From Prolixibacteraceae bacterium (GTDB lineage Bacteria > Bacteroidota > Bacteroidia > Bacteroidales > Prolixibacteraceae): a stretch of DNA of 64,000 nucleotides. The position numbers and the translations under genes were made by a program. Of this stretch, positions 52,375-62,123 are shown one piece after another (the stretch's first letter is position 1; each line of letters starts with the position of its first letter). Below the pieces are notes generated by a model that had not been told where the DNA came from, ran no database searches, and worked only from the letters and a program-made list of their open reading frames with translations. The stretch covers positions 63,302 to 127,301 of the forward strand of contig DOAQ01000028.1 in assembly GCA_003506435.1 (NCBI GenBank), written 5' to 3'.

Positions 52375-54702
52375 ATGAATAATAACTATCTAGTATTGAT
52401 AATTATAATGCTCTGTACAGGCTTTTTTGCGGCCCATGCACAACAAAAACCCATGTATCTTGATAACAGATACTCCATAGAGAAACGTGTTGATGATTTG
52501 ATTTCAAGGATGACAATAGAAGAAAAGGTTGGTCAACTCAACATGCCATGCCTTTATCAGGAAGAATGGGGTAAAAACAGGGAAGAAAAAATGGAAGCAA
52601 GTAAGAAATTTGCTGAAGGCACATTTATCCCCGGGATAGGTCCGGGAGGGGGGTTTTTCACTATGGCCAACAACATTTTACCTGGAGGGCCGTTACAGCA
52701 GGCTGCTTTTTTTAATGAATTGCAAAAAATTGCGATTGAAAGAACTCGGTTAAAAATCCCCTTACTTCAAACCGAAGAAGGTACTCATGGATTGATGTGC
52801 TCAGGTGGAACTATTTTTCCGGAAGGTCCTGCAATTGGAAGTAGCTGGAACATGGATATTATTGGTAAAATTTATAGTGCAACAGCAAAGGAAGCCCGAG
52901 CAATAGGTATTCACCAGTTATTTACACTGGTTATTGAGCCAATACGAGACCCAAGGCTGGGACGGAACCAGGAGGCCTACAGCGAAGATCCCTATTTTTG
53001 TTCCCGTATTGCAAAAACAATAGTCCATGCAATTCAGGGAAATGATATTTCCAAGAGCGATAAAGCCATTGCAGGATTATGCCACTATCCGGGACAGAGC
53101 CAGCCGGTAAGCGGTCTTGAACGAGGAGATATGGAAATATCAGAAAGAACACTCCGGGAGGTTTTTCTTCCACCCTGGCAATCGGGAATAAAAGAAGCAG
53201 GAGCTTTGGGAGTAATGGCAACTTACCCTTCGGTTGACGGGATACCAACACACAGTTCTTCCAAAATACTGGAGGATATTTTAAGGGGGGAATTAAATTT
53301 TAAAGGATTGGTGTTAAGCGAAGGAGGAGGAGTAAACACACTTGTTTATTCTGGACTTGCTGAAACTATCAAAGAAGCATCTGCAATGGCAGCAAATGCA
53401 GGATTAGATGTAAGTGTTTCTTTTAATCAGGGCTATTTCAATGAAATGGTCGAAAACATAAAGGAAGGCAAGGTATCAATAGAAACAATAAATCGTTCGG
53501 TACGAAGAATACTCCGATTAAAATTCATGTTGGGTTTATTCGAGAATCCTTATGTTGATGAAGTTCATGCTGCAACTATATCACATACCGCCGAACACCA
53601 GGAAATAGCATTAAAAGCCGCCCGTGAGGGTATTGTTCTATTGAAAAATCAGGATAATATACTCCCACTCAGCAAAAGCATTAAATCAATTGCAGTAATA
53701 GGCCCAAATGCAGACGATGAAAAGAACCAGCTTGGAGATTATACATCTCTTACTGTCTTGCAGGATATTGTTACAGTTTTGGACGGCATTAAAAATAAAC
53801 TTCACGATGCCAAAATAGAATATGTAAAAGGATGTAATGTTACAGGCAATGAAGTCGATCAAATCGACAAATCGGCAGAAGCGGCAAAGAATGCAGATGT
53901 AGCCATCGTAGTTCTGGGTGAAAATAATAGGCATAAGGAAAACAAGCAAGGTACAGTAGGCGAAGGATTTGATGTTGCTACATTAGAATTAACAGGCAGG
54001 CAAAAAGAACTTGTCGAAAAAGTACATGCAACCGGGACCCCGACAATCGTAGTATTGATAAACGGAAGACCCCTGGCAATTCCATGGATAGCAGAACATG
54101 TCCCTGCAATCCTCGAAGCCTGGAATCCCGGAGAAAAAGGTGGTGACGCCATTGCTGATGTCTTGTTTGGTGATTACAATCCTTCCGGGAAACTCCCCGT
54201 AACAGTTCCGCGCCACGCGGGGCAATTACCCGTGTTTTATAACTACAAACCTTCAAAAAAATATTGGTTGGAAGAAGGCTGGGGAAACTCATATGCTGAT
54301 CTGGACAATAAGCCTTTATACGAATTTGGGTTTGGATTAAGCTATTCAAATTTTAAATATGCCAATTTAAAAATAGAACCATTGGATGCTAACGTCAATG
54401 AAAAAATTACTGTTTCACTTGATGTAACGAATACAAGCGACAGAGAGGGAAGTGAAATAGTGCAGCTTTACATCCGCGATAAAATAAGCAGTGTCGTCAT
54501 GCCTGTTAAAGAGTTAAAAGGATTTCAAAAAATACGCTTATCCCCACATGAAACTCAAAAAGTTGCATTTGAAATAGGTCCCAACGAACTTCAGATGTTG
54601 AATAAAAACCTGGAATGGGTAGTTGAACCGGGTACTTTCATGGTCATGATCGGTAGCTCATCTGAGGATACTAGACTAACAGGGAATATTGTAATTAATT
54701 AG
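52375..54702 (+). CDS. Secreted GH3-family glycosidase with unusual nucleophile position
   Basis: A 775-residue exported protein. The ATG at 52375 gives a clean signal peptide (ends AHAQ); an ATG at 52339 would add 12 residues. GH3 N-domain features are IEEKVGQLNMP, RIAKTIVHAIQG, LCHYPGQ and GALGVMATYPSVDGIPTH. The C-domain has GIVLLKNQDNILPL, IAVIGPNADDE, EAWNPGEKGGDAIADVLFGDYNPSGKLPVTVPR and a fibronectin-like end. At the nucleophile site the sequence is GLVLSEGGG, so the usual Asp (SDW/SDHG) is Glu316, and the usual Lys before the His of KHF is Cys. Beta-glucosidase/xylosidase-like action is expected only if Glu can serve. Confidence 0.82.
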   Translation: MNNNYLVLIIIMLCTGFFAAHAQQKPMYLDNRYSIEKRVDDLISRMTIEEKVGQLNMPCLYQEEWGKNREEKMEASKKFAEGTFIPGIGPGGGFFTMANNILPGGPLQQAAFFNELQKIAIERTRLKIPLLQTEEGTHGLMCSGGTIFPEGPAIGSSWNMDIIGKIYSATAKEARAIGIHQLFTLVIEPIRDPRLGRNQEAYSEDPYFCSRIAKTIVHAIQGNDISKSDKAIAGLCHYPGQSQPVSGLERGDMEISERTLREVFLPPWQSGIKEAGALGVMATYPSVDGIPTHSSSKILEDILRGELNFKGLVLSEGGGVNTLVYSGLAETIKEASAMAANAGLDVSVSFNQGYFNEMVENIKEGKVSIETINRSVRRILRLKFMLGLFENPYVDEVHAATISHTAEHQEIALKAAREGIVLLKNQDNILPLSKSIKSIAVIGPNADDEKNQLGDYTSLTVLQDIVTVLDGIKNKLHDAKIEYVKGCNVTGNEVDQIDKSAEAAKNADVAIVVLGENNRHKENKQGTVGEGFDVATLELTGRQKELVEKVHATGTPTIVVLINGRPLAIPWIAEHVPAILEAWNPGEKGGDAIADVLFGDYNPSGKLPVTVPRHAGQLPVFYNYKPSKKYWLEEGWGNSYADLDNKPLYEFGFGLSYSNFKYANLKIEPLDANVNEKITVSLDVTNTSDREGSEIVQLYIRDKISSVVMPVKELKGFQKIRLSPHETQKVAFEIGPNELQMLNKNLEWVVEPGTFMVMIGSSSEDTRLTGNIVIN

Positions 54703-54720
54703 TCACATAAAAACATAAAG

Positions 54721-56004
54721 ATGAAAAATAAAAGAATATCAAACTCAATATTATACTTCTTCTTACTGATTACATCTGGATTGCTGTTTGGGAATTCAAA
54801 CGCATTGAAAACTAGTCGTAAAAATCTTTTAAGCGGAGGCACAGCCAAAGTGAATATTACACCAGAGATGCCTGTCCGAATGAGCGGATATGCGGATAGG
54901 AAAGAGCCTTTCAGCGGGATACATGACAGTTTGTATGCGGTTGCGCTGGTTTTCAGCGATGGGAAAAATAAAGTGGCTATTGTTACCTCCGATCTGATTA
55001 GCCTTTCCAGTGCATTTTGTTTTGAAACCGCTGACTTGATTGAGAAAGAAACCGGAATCAGCAAAGAAAACATTATGCTCTCGTCAGCCCACAACCATGG
55101 AGGTCCCGTTGTATCCGGAAATAATGTTACACCTGATGAAGTAATGTATTTTAGCAGATTACAAAAGAAGATTATACAAGCTGTTACAGAAGCATCTCAA
55201 AATCTTCAACCTATTCTGCTTGGATCGGGAAAAGGCATCTGCAATATGAATATTAACCGAAGGGCACGATTTGCAGATGGTAATATTGGATTGGGCCGTA
55301 ATCCTGACGGACCATGCGATCATGATGTATTGGTTGTCAGGATTGATGACATTGATCACAACCCGTTAGCAGTTTTCGTAAACTGGCCCTGTCATGGCAC
55401 CGTCAGTGGAAAAGGAAATACCTATATTACTGGTGACTGGCCTGGCGCTACTGCGCGGGTTGTTGAAAAGGCTTTTGGCAATAAGATAGTTGTCCCGGTA
55501 ACAGCAGGGGCTTCAGGTAATATAAATCCAATTTATGGCCCTAACGAGAGTTACTTTAGAGATATGGATGCAATTGGGATGTTGCTTGGCGAGGAAGTAA
55601 TTGATATTTCAAAAAAAATTCACACATCATCTGGAGGTTCTGTAAAAATGGTCAAAAAAACAATACTTGCAAAAGGGAAAAAAGGTTTGAAAGACAGATC
55701 CCCAAATCAGAAATTAGAATCTGGGGACGATGTTGAAATTATCTTGACAGTTTTAAAAGTTGGGGATATTTTATTTGCAGGTATTTCCGGAGAGTTATTT
55801 ACAGAAATAGGTATGCGCATAAAAGCAGAATCTGTGATGAAAAATATTATAGTTACTACACATTGCAATGGCACAAGCGGTTATTTATGCACAGACGAAG
55901 CTTACCCTCTTGGAGGATACGAAATAATGGTTACTAAAACAATGCCAGGAACAGAATCCTTGATAAAGGAGAACCTTCTGGGGATGATCAAATCAATAAA
56001 ATAA
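54721..56004 (+). CDS. Exported neutral/alkaline ceramidase-like hydrolase
   Basis: A 427-residue exported protein that matches the N-terminal domain of neutral ceramidases: GGTAKVNITPEMPVRMSGYADR, VAIVTSDLISLS, IMLSSAHNHGGPVV (zinc-binding His region), FVNWPCHGTVSG (second His) and WPGATARVVEKAFG. The C-terminal immunoglobulin-like domain of true ceramidases is missing. Such short versions are common in Bacteroidetes glycan loci and probably act on an amide or ester in decorated sugars rather than ceramide (inference). It is 18 bases after the GH3 gene and 12 before the fucosidase gene. Confidence 0.8.
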   Translation: MKNKRISNSILYFFLLITSGLLFGNSNALKTSRKNLLSGGTAKVNITPEMPVRMSGYADRKEPFSGIHDSLYAVALVFSDGKNKVAIVTSDLISLSSAFCFETADLIEKETGISKENIMLSSAHNHGGPVVSGNNVTPDEVMYFSRLQKKIIQAVTEASQNLQPILLGSGKGICNMNINRRARFADGNIGLGRNPDGPCDHDVLVVRIDDIDHNPLAVFVNWPCHGTVSGKGNTYITGDWPGATARVVEKAFGNKIVVPVTAGASGNINPIYGPNESYFRDMDAIGMLLGEEVIDISKKIHTSSGGSVKMVKKTILAKGKKGLKDRSPNQKLESGDDVEIILTVLKVGDILFAGISGELFTEIGMRIKAESVMKNIIVTTHCNGTSGYLCTDEAYPLGGYEIMVTKTMPGTESLIKENLLGMIKSIK

Positions 56005-56016
56005 AAAAAACGATTT

Positions 56017-57732
56017 ATGGAAAATCAGAGTATTACAAAAGGGTTAAGAAAGAAAAACAAAGACTACAAGAGAGCACTAAGGATAGAACATGTGGATGCG
56101 CAGGGAGAAAAACTGATATCATCAAAAACTAATAGCAGTAACTGTTTGAAACTTAGATTGATGAATTGCAACTGGTTCCATGAAGATCTATTGCATTCTT
56201 TAAATTATCTCCATCGCAAAACAATAGAAAAGGACACAGTCAATGGGAAAAATACAAAAAGAAACATATTAGCAATTAAAAAGGTATCAGTTTTAGTATT
56301 CTGTATGATTCTAACAATCTTTGTGTTTTCGCAGACAAAAGAAAAAGATGCCATTGTACAGGAATGGGATAAAATGCATCAATCTAAAGGAAAGGCATTA
56401 AAGGAATTTAATGAATCCAAGTTTGGCATGTTTATTCACTGGGGAGTTTATTCTCTACCTGCGGGCATTTGGAAAGGTGAAAAAATAAAAGGACTTGGTG
56501 AATGGATCATGTATCATGCCCAAATACCAAGAGAGGAATATAAAAATCTTTGTATGAGTTTTAATCCGGTTAAATTTAATGCTGAAGAATGGGTAAAAGC
56601 AGCGAAGATGGCTGGCATGAAATATATAGTTGCCATGCCCAAACACCATGATGGCTTTGCCATGTATGACTCAAAAGTGACAGACTATGATATTGTGGAT
56701 ATAACACCCTTTGGCCGTGATCCTATAACTGAATTATACCAAGCCTGTCAAAAATATGGGATCAGATTCTCAATTTACTATTCACATTCAATCGACTGGA
56801 TGGATGGTGGAGATGCCGGTTACGCTCAAAAGAAAAAGGAAAATCCGGAGCATTCTGACAATTATGGGGCTAACCTTTGGGATCCTTCTTACGCAAGTTA
56901 TGAAAAATATATTGAAGAAAAGGCCAAGCCACAAATGAAGGAATTACTTCATAAATTCCCCGGGATGCAAGAAATTTGGTATGACTTTCCGAGATTTATG
57001 AATCGAGAACAAAGCTTTGATTTCTATAAGTTGGCATATGGAATTCAGCCCTCTTGCCTGGTCAATAGTAGAGTTGGAAATAATTTTGGAGATTTTGTGG
57101 TTTCTGGCGACAATCAAATTCTTGACAATGAAAAATCAAAAAATATTATATGGGAAGCTCCAGGCACCTTAAATAATACGTGGGGATATAAAAGTTATGA
57201 TACAGACTGGAAATCAACGAAAGAATTATTGTACTGGATTACAGAGATTACCAGCAAGGGGGGCAATTACTTGTTAAATGTCGGTCCAACAGCCAAAGGA
57301 GTTTTCCCTGAAGAAAGTTTGAAACAATTGAAGGCAATCGGGGAATGGATGAATATAAACGGGGAGTCTGTGTACGGAACAAAAAGATGGCTTGTAAATC
57401 ATGAGGGTCCGACTAATTTATTGATGAAAGGTACAGATAACAGAGAAAAACAGGGGTTTAATACTAATTTTACTGCTGAGGATTTTTGGTTTTCATCGAA
57501 AGATAATTACCTGTATGTAACGAGTCTTAAATGGCCGGATAATCAGAAAGCATTTATAAAATCCCTTTCTTTATTACCAAAGGATGAAATGAATGGGCTT
57601 AAATCAGTACAACTATTGGGATGTAGCGAAAAAATTTCATGGAAAATAGAGAACTACAAAATTGAAGTGTTATTGCCGTCAAAAAGGCCAAATTCAAATG
57701 GATATGTATTGAAATTAACCTTTGAAAAATAA
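56017..57732 (+). CDS. GH29 alpha-L-fucosidase with long N-terminal extension
   Basis: A 571-residue protein whose catalytic part starts near residue 125: FGMFIHWGVYSLPAG, WIMYHAQIP, MAGMKYIVAMPKHHDGFAMYDS, then EIWYDFPRF with the likely nucleophile Asp323. GGNYLLNVGPTAKGVFPEES closes the barrel, and a beta-sandwich follows. It would release L-fucose from glycans. The hydrophobic signal-like segment (VSVLVFCMILTIFVFSQ) lies at about 90-106, after a ~75-residue hydrophilic stretch. No ATG lies close before it, so the true start (56017, Met49 at 56161 or a rare codon) is unclear, or the 5' end has been altered. Confidence 0.85.
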   Translation: MENQSITKGLRKKNKDYKRALRIEHVDAQGEKLISSKTNSSNCLKLRLMNCNWFHEDLLHSLNYLHRKTIEKDTVNGKNTKRNILAIKKVSVLVFCMILTIFVFSQTKEKDAIVQEWDKMHQSKGKALKEFNESKFGMFIHWGVYSLPAGIWKGEKIKGLGEWIMYHAQIPREEYKNLCMSFNPVKFNAEEWVKAAKMAGMKYIVAMPKHHDGFAMYDSKVTDYDIVDITPFGRDPITELYQACQKYGIRFSIYYSHSIDWMDGGDAGYAQKKKENPEHSDNYGANLWDPSYASYEKYIEEKAKPQMKELLHKFPGMQEIWYDFPRFMNREQSFDFYKLAYGIQPSCLVNSRVGNNFGDFVVSGDNQILDNEKSKNIIWEAPGTLNNTWGYKSYDTDWKSTKELLYWITEITSKGGNYLLNVGPTAKGVFPEESLKQLKAIGEWMNINGESVYGTKRWLVNHEGPTNLLMKGTDNREKQGFNTNFTAEDFWFSSKDNYLYVTSLKWPDNQKAFIKSLSLLPKDEMNGLKSVQLLGCSEKISWKIENYKIEVLLPSKRPNSNGYVLKLTFEK

Positions 57733-57785
57733 AAAAGGAATCAGAAATTATTATTTAAAACAAACTATGTATTAAATAAAAAAAC

Positions 57786-59984
57786 ATGAAGATCATTAGC
57801 AAAAAAAATTTGCGCATTAATTTCTTTCTTATAATATCAGTTGCCATGTTTTTTACTAACAGTATTAAGGCACAAAATGAACTTGATGTCGTTCGTAATA
57901 AATGGCTTAAATATTCTGATTCATCAAACTCGCTGTACCACCATTTGACTGATGGAGCATATAAACTTCTTGACCTCAGGGTTGAAAAGATATCAAAACT
58001 TACTACTGCTTATGATTGGCAAAAAAGACAATCTCAGATTCGTCAAACGATGTACAATCTATTAGGACCATTTCCCGAAAAAACGCCTCTGAATGCAAAA
58101 ATTACAGGAAGACTAGAAAAAGATGGTTATAAAGTAGAAAATGTTATTTATGAATCTTTGCCGGGCTTTTATGTGACAGCTTCCTTATTTATTCCGAATA
58201 ATGCAAAATATCCCGCGCCGGCCATCCTCTTTTGTTCAGGTCATAGTTCCGAAGCTTATAGAAAGATGTCATACCAATTACCACTTCTAAATCTTGTGAA
58301 AAGAGGCTTTATTGTTTTGGCGATAGATCCGATAGGACAAGGGGAGCGACTCCAATACTTCGATCCAAATAAAGGAAAGTCTGCAATAGGAAGTTCTACA
58401 AAAGAGCATTCTTATTCTTCTGTTCAGGTTGCTTTGATAGGGCAATCTATTGCAAAATATTTTATATGGGATGGCATCCGGGGAATTGATTACTTAGTTA
58501 GCCGCAAGGAAGTGGATCCGAGCAGAATAGGCGTACATGGTCTTTCTGGCGGAGGTACGCAAACAGCATATATTTCAGCTTTCGATGAGCGGGTAGCAGC
58601 CTCTGCTCCGGCTTGTTACATTACCAGTTATAGGCGGCTTATGGAATCGGTTGGTGTACAGGATGGTGAACAAAATTTCTATCATGGAATTTTATACGGA
58701 ATTGATCATGCCGATTTTATTGAATTACGAGTTCCTAAACCCACATTGATTATGGCTACAACAAAAGATTTTTTTAATATTCAAGGGGCACGCGAAACAT
58801 TTGACGAAGTAAAAAGGGCTTATGAGGTATTCGGAAAACCGGATAATCTTGAAATGACTGAAGATGATTTTGAACATGGATACACGAAAAAAAACAGGGA
58901 AGCAATGTATGCTTTCTTTCAAAAACACCTGATGCTTCCCGGCTCACATGAAGAGGAAGAAGTGGAATACCTTACAGAAGAGGAATTGCAAAAGACATCT
59001 ACAGGACAGCTTTCTACCTCCCTTGGAGTTGAAACCCTTTTTAGGCTTAACTGCAGGGAAGCTGAAAAGTATACAAGTATATTACAGGAGGCAAGGAAAG
59101 ATTTAGGACGCAACCTCAGGGAAACCCTTATTTCGGCCAAGCAGCTTTCCGGGTACAGAGAGCCATCATTCTCAGATATGCCGGTATTTACCGGTAGGGT
59201 ACAAAAAGACGGTTATACCATTGAAAAATATTTTATAAAAGGCGAAGGCGATTATGTTATCCCCTATCTTTTGCTTATTCCTGCCAATGCTAACACGAAA
59301 GCTGTTATTTACCTGCACCCGGAAGGAAAGCAAGGTATAATAAAAGAAGAAAATGAGCTCAAATGGTTGATGAAAAATGGTTTTACAGTACTTGCTCCGG
59401 ACCTTTTAGAGACAGGTGAATTGGGGGGCGGATACTTAAAAGGAGATGCCTATATCGATAATACCTCCTACAACATGTATTATACGGCCATGCTTATTGG
59501 GAGAAGTATCGTGGGCATCCAGGCAGCCGATGTAGTAAAACTTTCCCATTTGCTTAAACAAAAAGAAAGGATTGACAGTGTTTTTGGCATTGCCCGGGAA
59601 GGGATGTCCCCCGTATTGTTGCATGCAACAGCATTTGACACGGTCATTTCACGGATTGCCCTTCTTAAGCCTTATTCATCATACCGTTCCTTTGTAATCA
59701 ACCGTTTTTACGACCCCCGGTTTGTATATAGTTTGGTTCCTGGTGCGCTTACGGCGTATGACCTTCCCGATCTTGTAGCATCTTTAGCACCAAAAGAACT
59801 GATCATTGTAGGCATGACCAATGCCAACGGACAAACCAACACAGAAGATATAGAAGCAGATATGGAAATAATAAAAAGTGTTTATAGATATAAAAATGCG
59901 AAGGACAGGCTGGAAGTCCTTCCCGAGGACTTCATAGCAACCCCAAGTATTCTATTCCGTGGATGGGCAAAAGAAATATTTTAA
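57786..59984 (+). CDS. Secreted tandem alpha/beta-hydrolase (acetyl-esterase-like), second half degenerate
   Basis: A 732-residue exported protein (signal ends SIKAQ) with two alpha/beta-hydrolase domains. The first (about 60-390) has HSSEAYRKM, IDPIGQGERLQY, the nucleophile Ser254 in GLSGGGTQ, an Asp in MATTKDFF and His in DDFEHGY, so it is a likely active carbohydrate esterase of the AXE1/xylan-esterase sort. The second (about 455-732) keeps the fold (AVIYLHPEGKQG, TVLAPDLLETGELGGGY) but has GIAREGM (601-607) where GxSxG is expected, so it lacks the serine. It is the last gene of the second locus before the broken insertion sequences. Confidence 0.78.
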   Translation: MKIISKKNLRINFFLIISVAMFFTNSIKAQNELDVVRNKWLKYSDSSNSLYHHLTDGAYKLLDLRVEKISKLTTAYDWQKRQSQIRQTMYNLLGPFPEKTPLNAKITGRLEKDGYKVENVIYESLPGFYVTASLFIPNNAKYPAPAILFCSGHSSEAYRKMSYQLPLLNLVKRGFIVLAIDPIGQGERLQYFDPNKGKSAIGSSTKEHSYSSVQVALIGQSIAKYFIWDGIRGIDYLVSRKEVDPSRIGVHGLSGGGTQTAYISAFDERVAASAPACYITSYRRLMESVGVQDGEQNFYHGILYGIDHADFIELRVPKPTLIMATTKDFFNIQGARETFDEVKRAYEVFGKPDNLEMTEDDFEHGYTKKNREAMYAFFQKHLMLPGSHEEEEVEYLTEEELQKTSTGQLSTSLGVETLFRLNCREAEKYTSILQEARKDLGRNLRETLISAKQLSGYREPSFSDMPVFTGRVQKDGYTIEKYFIKGEGDYVIPYLLLIPANANTKAVIYLHPEGKQGIIKEENELKWLMKNGFTVLAPDLLETGELGGGYLKGDAYIDNTSYNMYYTAMLIGRSIVGIQAADVVKLSHLLKQKERIDSVFGIAREGMSPVLLHATAFDTVISRIALLKPYSSYRSFVINRFYDPRFVYSLVPGALTAYDLPDLVASLAPKELIIVGMTNANGQTNTEDIEADMEIIKSVYRYKNAKDRLEVLPEDFIATPSILFRGWAKEIF

Positions 59985-60087
59985 CACAGACATGCAAATC
60001 AAGGGTTAAAATAATAGGTAAATAAAAGCAGCAGCAATTTTGCCAAATACATGTCATCAGTCCTTTTGTTGACCTAACTTTACTGGT

Positions 60088-61489
60088 GTGCTGAGAATCA
60101 GTTTGATAAACCCAAATTCCTATCGCGTAATTTGGGTTTATCTGGGCAAACATGAGATTGAACGGTTATCTGCTCAATCGGGTTTGTTTATATCCGAAAG
60201 CGATACCATTGTCGAGCAGGTTATCTCTTTTATGAGCAATGCAAGTATCCGAACAGTTGGGCCTGAACTTATTTTTGGGAAAATATACGACAGTATCGGA
60301 TTTGGCACTTTACAGGAAGATCTTTTCTGCCATTTGGTCATTGCACGGCTAGCTTTCCCCTTAAGCAAGCTGAAAACCATAGAATACCTTTACCGTTTCC
60401 AAGGGATCATGCTTAATCTAGACACTGTTTACCGCTTTCTGGATAAACTGAACAGTAAACAGAAAGAACGGGTTGAACAAATTGCTTTTGCCCACACATT
60501 AAAAGTTTTACACGAAAATATCAGCATTGTGTTTTATGATATGACCACGCTTTATTTTGAGGCCAGTGATGAGGATGATTTACGAAAAACAGGCTTCAGT
60601 AAAGACGGTAAGCATCAGAATCCTCAAATCTATATTGGCTTACTTGTTGGTCTGGGTGGCTATGCAATCGGGTACGATATTTTTGAAGGTAATATTTACG
60701 AAGGTCTCACACTAATCCCTTTCATTGAAAAGATCAGTGAAAAATTTAAATTGAACCGACCGATTGTTGTTGCTGATGCCGGGCTCTTATCGAACGACAA
60801 TATAAAAGCACTGGAACAGAAGGGATACGAGTATATTATTGGAGCCAGGCTGAAAAATGAACCTGACAACATAAAAAAGCAGATTCTGGAACCCCAGTTT
60901 TCAGAAGGACAAATCATTAGTATAAACAAAGCTGGCCGAACCCGGCTAATAGTTAGCCATGCAACAAACCGGGCAGTGAAAGACGAACACAACCGCATCC
61001 GGGGGTTGCAACGGTTGGAAAAACGGGTTAAGGCCGGGAAACTCACCAAATCGAATATTAACAATAAAGGTTATAATAAATACTTCCGGTTACAGGGAGA
61101 TGTGACCATCGGGATTGATTACGAAAAGTTCAACCGGGACAAAGTTTGGGATGGAATAAAAGGCTATGCAACAAATACCAAGCTAACAGACAAACAAGTA
61201 ATCGAGAATTATAAAAATCTGTGGCAGATTGAACAGGCATTCCGGATGTCCAAAACTGATCTTCGCATACGTCCAATCTACCATCGTCTCAGGCATCGAA
61301 GCACATATTTGCATATCATTTACCGCTTATTGTATTTACAAAGAAATGGAAAGGATACTTTATAAGGAAAAGTCAAGTTTATCTTTAAAGAAGGTAGCAG
61401 AACTAACACATAACATGTACCAAATCTCATATACTTTGTCTGAATCAAAAAACACTAGGTTGCAATTACTCAAAATGGACGACCAATAA
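60088..61489 (+). pseudogene. IS1634-type transposase, frame-broken and N-terminally altered
   Basis: The main frame runs 60088-61365 and shows a DDE transposase of the IS1634/IS4-like group: FYDMTTLYFEASDEDDLRKTGFSKDGKHQNPQI (first Asp), PIVVADAGLLSNDNI (second Asp) and NLWQIEQAFRMSKTDLRIRPIYHR (Glu region). After IYHRLRH the frame jumps: the expected continuation (IEAHICISFTAYCIYKEMERILY) is in the +1 frame up to 61489. The spot (near 61295, CATCGAAGC) fits loss of a few bases between short CGAA repeats. The start is also abnormal, replacing the usual N-terminus with a palindrome-containing stretch. It is inactive. Confidence 0.85.
60105..60142. repeat. Perfect inverted repeat at the start of the IS1634-type element
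   Basis: GATAAACCCAAATT at 60105-60118 is mirrored by AATTTGGGTTTATC at 60129-60142, with a 10-base spacer, giving a perfect 14-bp stem. It overlaps the predicted first codons of the transposase. It may be the IS end or a rearrangement scar. Confidence 0.7.
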
Positions 61490-61504
61490 GCCGAACTATA
61501 CCAA

Positions 61505-62046
61505 ATTATATCAAAACATTTAAGGTTTTTAAAGGGCTGGCCAAACGGGGGAAGACCTCGATAGGTTGGTTTTTTGGCTTGAAACTGCATTTGGCCATCA
61601 ACCAGTTTGGAGAAATTGTTTTCTTCGTTATAACCCCCGGAAATGTTGCGGACAACAACCTTGAATTGGACGTCAAACTATGTAAAGTACTGTGCGGTAA
61701 ACTTTTAGTGGACAAATGCTACATCGGTGAGAAGCTCCGGGAAGCATTGGCAGGACAAGGGCTTCTGCTGATTACAAAAACCAAAAAGAACATGAAAAAC
61801 AAGTTAATGCCTTTCGAAGACAAGAGGTGGCTGCAAAGCCGGGGGGTGATCGAATCGGTTATCGACCTGTTAAAGCATATCTGCGACATTGAGCATTCAA
61901 GGCACAGAAGCCCGGTAAATACAATGGTCAATATTCTGGAAGGCATGGCTGCATACTCGTCACTTGACCACAACCCATCGGTTAAAAACAAGAATATAAG
62001 GTTCCGGGAGTATTTATCCCTGAACAATCTGCCTTTAATTGCTTAA
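61505..62046 (+). pseudogene. IS982-type transposase, 3' part only
   Basis: From about 61505 the frame reads KVFKGLAKRGKTSIGWFFGLKLHL, then VIESVIDLLKHICDIEHSRHRSP and INPNSP-like LDHNPSV to the stop at 62046, matching the C-terminal ~175 residues of IS982 transposases (DDE, second Asp and the Glu-bearing end). The N-terminal half is missing: the element begins abruptly at the tail of the IS1634-type remnant. There is no usable start within the conserved part. This is a direct fusion of two IS remnants. Confidence 0.85.
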
Positions 62047-62112
62047 CCCAAAACTCACGTTAATATATAAGTTCATTGACAATATTTTGATTTTTTAACG
62101 TGTTCGGGTTAA
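62043..62112. repeat. Facing inverted IS ends
   Basis: TTAACCCAAAACTCACGTTAA (62043-62063, just after the IS982 stop; 21 bases with the flanking T) and TTAACGTGTTCGGGTTAA (62095-62112) are imperfect reverse complements. They lie 31 bases apart, between the IS982 remnant and the minus-strand IS4-type remnant. They look like terminal repeats of the two elements meeting. Confidence 0.5.
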
Positions 62113-62123
62113 CAGCAAATACG

